Source: Nymphaea colorata (taxonomy: Eukaryota; Streptophyta; Magnoliopsida; Nymphaeales; Nymphaeaceae). Taken from it: a DNA stretch of 64,000 nt. A program made the translations under genes and the position numbers. The notes under the pieces were generated by a model. The model made no database searches. It saw nothing but the letters and a program-made list of their open reading frames with translations, and was not told the origin of the DNA. Each line of letters begins with the position of its first letter. Position 1 is the stretch's first letter. The stretch spans positions 14,180,354-14,244,353 of the forward strand of contig NC_045139.1 in the NCBI RefSeq assembly GCF_008831285.2, given 5' to 3'. This document shows, one piece after another, positions 61,001 to 64,000 of this stretch.

Positions 61001-63816
61001 TCTTTCATACAGATGGATAACATTCCCATGCTTGTCCCCAAATATCTAGAATTTTTTGTTAGAAATTAGATTCTAAAGCATCTTAAAGAAGAAAGAATTT
61101 GGAATGCATGAAGCACCACACATAAGAATATATACAATTCAGTCAGGAACAAAACAGAAAAAAATAAATAATAATAATAATAATAACAAGAGAGGAAACC
61201 ATTAAACTTCTACAAAAAACACGCATACAGCCATATCCCTTTTCCTCATTGCCCCTCTTCAACTGAAGTTACTATATGGATAGACCTGATAATATCTAAG
61301 AAAAGCCCAACCAAGGCAGTCACTACTGGTAAACAACATTCTCATCCCCGTTACGTAGAACTCCAAAGAGACCTTCCAACATGTTTGTCAAAGTGACCAA
61401 AAAAATGGAATAACATCTGTAACCGAATGATCATTAAGGAATATGTGCACACTTTGAGGAAAACTACAAATAATTTATTCTCCATTGTTACATATAGAAG
61501 GAAAGGAGATGCTGCTTAGGCAGAGCATTAGCACAAAAAATTTTACCTGAACTTCAATGTGCCTTGGCCTTGTAATATATTTCTCCAACAGTAAAGTATT
61601 TACACCAAAAGAAGCAGCAGCTTCACGTTGAGCTCCCAGAACTGATTCAACAAACTCATTAGGTCCATGAACTATCCTCATGCCCTGACAATTAAAAGTG
61701 AAAATGATGAACATAAGTTCACCTATAACAAACACACCCATCCAATAGGACCCACACGTATCGCATCTACAAGTGTGTGTGCAATATCACATTGATGCAT
61801 GTCAAACAAAACTCGAGTGGAGGACACTCATGCATGCACATATGCATGTTTCTGTTCTCACAATCAACAAGCCATTAGTATCCTCTTTGGTGGCATTATG
61901 ACAGTTGGAAATATTCATTTTCCTCAGATACACTATGAACACCTATTAAAGATAATCCATGCTGCAGTACAAAGTGAAAGGCAATGTACATTGACAAACC
62001 ATATTACACCTTTCCTCCACCGCCGTGGGTTGGTTTTATCAAGACAGGGTATCCAATCTTGTGTGCTTCTGCTTTTAGAAAATCAATGTCCTGTTCCTCA
62101 CCATGATATCCAGGCACTAGTGGTACCCCTGCAGCACCCATTATCCGCTTTGATGCACTAGGAAATATGCAACAACAAAAAAGAATGAGCATTCAGAACA
62201 TTCTCATGTCCATGCTTTTGTGTGTAATTGTGTATCCATGTGCATTTAACCAACTCCAAGATCATGTGTTGCATATATGGCAGTAAAAATGCAGGCAATG
62301 TTAGGAGAAAGCTTCAATCAGAAACTAACCAATAATTTAAACAACAGAGATGATTGAAGACTCCCACCTCTTATCTCCCATATCTCTGATTGCAGATGCA
62401 GGTGGCCCGATGAATGTTAATCCCTTGTCTTCACATAGTTGAGCAAATTCAGCACTTTCTGACAGAAAACCATATCCTGGATGGATAGCCTGCACATCAA
62501 CAATTAGTAGGGCTTTGGTTTTCTATTTTCCGTACAGGCAAGATTCAAAGTTCAAACCCATGTTCCCATTTGAAGATAACGAAAGGCTATCATTTTGAAG
62601 CCAAACCAAATGAAATAAGTCAAACGAAAACCCCTCCTGATGGGAATCAGAGAGTTGGTATTTCAGGGGCATCTGGAATCAACTGATAAGGCCAATCAGT
62701 GACCAATATGCGATACTATTTGTCTACTATAAATCGTCTCTCCGAAAAGCTTCACATTGTCGAGCAAATTATGATAATGGCCGTCTCATTCTTTGCTATC
62801 ATTCACACTAACAAGCTTGTTTGACGTCCTTCTCTTTCAAATTATGTGAATTTAGCAGACCTCCACCTCCGTCTATGGATTCTGACAATAATGCGACAGC
62901 AGATACAAGCTGACAACCATCGCATCCCAAATACTATCAACTCGAACTGACGTATACAGCGCGATAGCAGATCTTTCAAGAAAGATAGTGGGCCAATGTT
63001 AACTGGTCACTAGTTCCAAAACTCTCGTCGTGACGCACTTGAGCACCACTACCACCCAAGAGTCCTAGAGTCTTAAAGATTCAAAGTTTACGTAGCCAAC
63101 CAAAAGCACTGTCTCAAGAAGTGGCACCCAGCGTTGAAAGGATGCTTCCACTAGAGAAATTTACAGTTTTTCTCGACAAAATTGGAAGAAAAAATGGTTA
63201 CCCTAAAAAGTGCATTCGATCACATGCATAAGTTAGTCGTTCGTGCCAATGATTCAATAATCTAGAATTTAGTGAACACGATCAGAATTCAATACGTTTG
63301 TAATTTTGCCCCTTCTAGAATACAAATTAAGAAGGAAACATCGGAATTCAGGATTCCATGGTAGTGTGCTAACATGATAAAGGCAATTCACCAACAGATC
63401 GTAAATTCTACAAGTGAATAAAAATGATAACTCCCGGAAGCATGGAAGCGCTAAGTTCGTATTGAGACCTGAACGCCAGTGCGAAGAGCGGCCTCCACGA
63501 TGACAGAAGCATTCAGGTAGCTCGATCGGGCGGGCGGCGGGCCGATGCGCACTGCCTCGTCGGCAGACTTTACATGGAGAGCACCCTCATCGGCGTCGCT
63601 AAATACGGCAACAGTGCGAATGCCGAGCCGCCTGGCCGTCCTCATGATCCTGCATGCGATTTCCCCTCGGTTCGCGACGAGGATCTTCTCGATGCTCGGG
63701 GACGCCCTTGCCGGCGAGTCTGAGATAGACCTTCGTTGAAGGCAGATGATGAGACGACTCAGCGGCGATGATCGGCCAGAAGACCTTCGCCGGAGAAACG
63801 ATGACATGGAGGACAT
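54922..63816 (-). CDS. MCCA: 3-methylcrotonyl-CoA carboxylase alpha (biotinylated) subunit
   Basis: Mitochondrial biotin-dependent enzyme of leucine breakdown. This subunit carboxylates biotin and carries it to the beta subunit. Exons on the minus strand: 63816-63469, 62489-62368, 62157-62010, 61684-61547, 61045-60950, 60869-60810, 59868-59776, 59577-59466, 58522-58418, 58350-58214, 58069-57838, 57753-57587, 56473-56357, 55454-55212, 55122-55027 and 54930-54922. They total 2223 nt, or 740 aa plus stop; Arabidopsis MCCA is about 734 aa. Residues 1-40 are rich in Arg and Ser, like a mitochondrial presequence. Biotin carboxylase motifs: [14 protein letters not shown] (44-57), the ATP-grasp loop [14 protein letters not shown] (198-211) and [14 protein letters not shown] (about 329-342). 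The biotin site EAMKME lies at 701-706, with Lys704. The last exon (DE, stop) is only 9 nt and is the weakest part of the model. Exon 1 is GC-rich, unlike the AT-rich introns. Confidence 0.95.
54982..55026. repeat. (TG)n-(GA)n-(GACAGA)n microsatellite at an MCCA splice donor
   Basis: A compound purine-rich repeat whose right end forms the 5' splice site of the last MCCA intron. On the coding strand the donor reads CAG, then GTCTCTGTCTCTG. Confidence 0.92.
56188..56230. repeat. CT-rich microsatellite in MCCA intron 13
   Basis: An imperfect CTTTCTCTCT run inside the intron between exons 13 and 14. Confidence 0.85.
61166..61186. repeat. (AAT)7 microsatellite in MCCA intron 4
   Basis: A short pure trinucleotide run inside the intron between exons 4 and 5. 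Confidence 0.9.
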
Positions 63817-63864
63817 TGCTCCTAATCCAGTGGAGAAGCCGAAACTTGAAGGAATTCTCCTCCA

Positions 63865-63872
63865 TATTTATA
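63865..63872 (-). promoter_or_regulatory. TATA box of MCCA
   Basis: TATAAATA on the minus strand, about 50 nt upstream of the start codon at 63816. This spacing predicts a short leader of roughly 20 nt. Confidence 0.55.
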
Positions 63873-64000
63873 GCGGGAGTCATCAGTGTTATCCCGTTCC
63901 CGCATTCTTTCGAAAATATCCAATCTAATTTTATAAGAGGATGTTATCTTTTCACTTAAGTCCAAACTATTGCCATAATCCTACAAAAGTGCCTCGTCTT

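Overview
This is nuclear DNA from a flowering plant. The genes are split by many GT-AG introns and match classic plant families: a DYW-type pentatricopeptide repeat (PPR) protein, an NPSN-type SNARE, a plant Raf-like kinase and a type I inositol polyphosphate 5-phosphatase. Between them lie microsatellites, MITE-like fold-backs and a Ty1/Copia LTR retrotransposon. The species cannot be named from the sequence.

Seven protein-coding genes are seen, all on the minus strand. From left to right they are: type I inositol polyphosphate 5-phosphatase (789-4141, 9 exons, 539 aa); NPSN11-like Qb-SNARE (11816-16397, 10 exons, 261 aa); P-class PPR protein (19084-20823, intronless); PLS-DYW PPR protein (22369-24876, intronless); homocysteine S-methyltransferase (26716-32411, 7 exons, 335 aa); Raf-like serine/threonine kinase (36489-41185, 6 exons, 398 aa); and the biotinylated alpha subunit of 3-methylcrotonyl-CoA carboxylase (54922-63816, 16 exons, 740 aa). 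I placed exon borders by hand from splice signals and family similarity. In every gene the exon lengths sum to an open frame ending in a stop, and the conserved motifs are intact.

The only large plus-strand unit is a 5.4 kb Copia element (46713-52092) with 303-bp LTRs that differ at one base. Its pol reading frame is broken by one stop codon and one single-base frameshift. The other gaps are non-coding: 4.1-11.8 kb, 16.4-19.1 kb, 32.4-36.5 kb, 41.2-46.7 kb and 52.1-54.9 kb. They hold AT, CT and CA microsatellites, a 62-bp minisatellite, small inverted-repeat elements, a tRNA-derived fragment and a dispersed repeat family.

The genes are unrelated housekeeping and organelle functions: phosphoinositide signalling, membrane fusion at the cell plate, organelle RNA processing, methionine metabolism, protein phosphorylation and leucine breakdown. 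They do not form a pathway cluster, and I see no evidence of a novel multi-gene system. The most unusual structures are a duplicated, decayed copy of part of a kinase exon inside the next intron, and a microsatellite that starts at the last 5' splice site of the carboxylase gene and could change its C-terminus.
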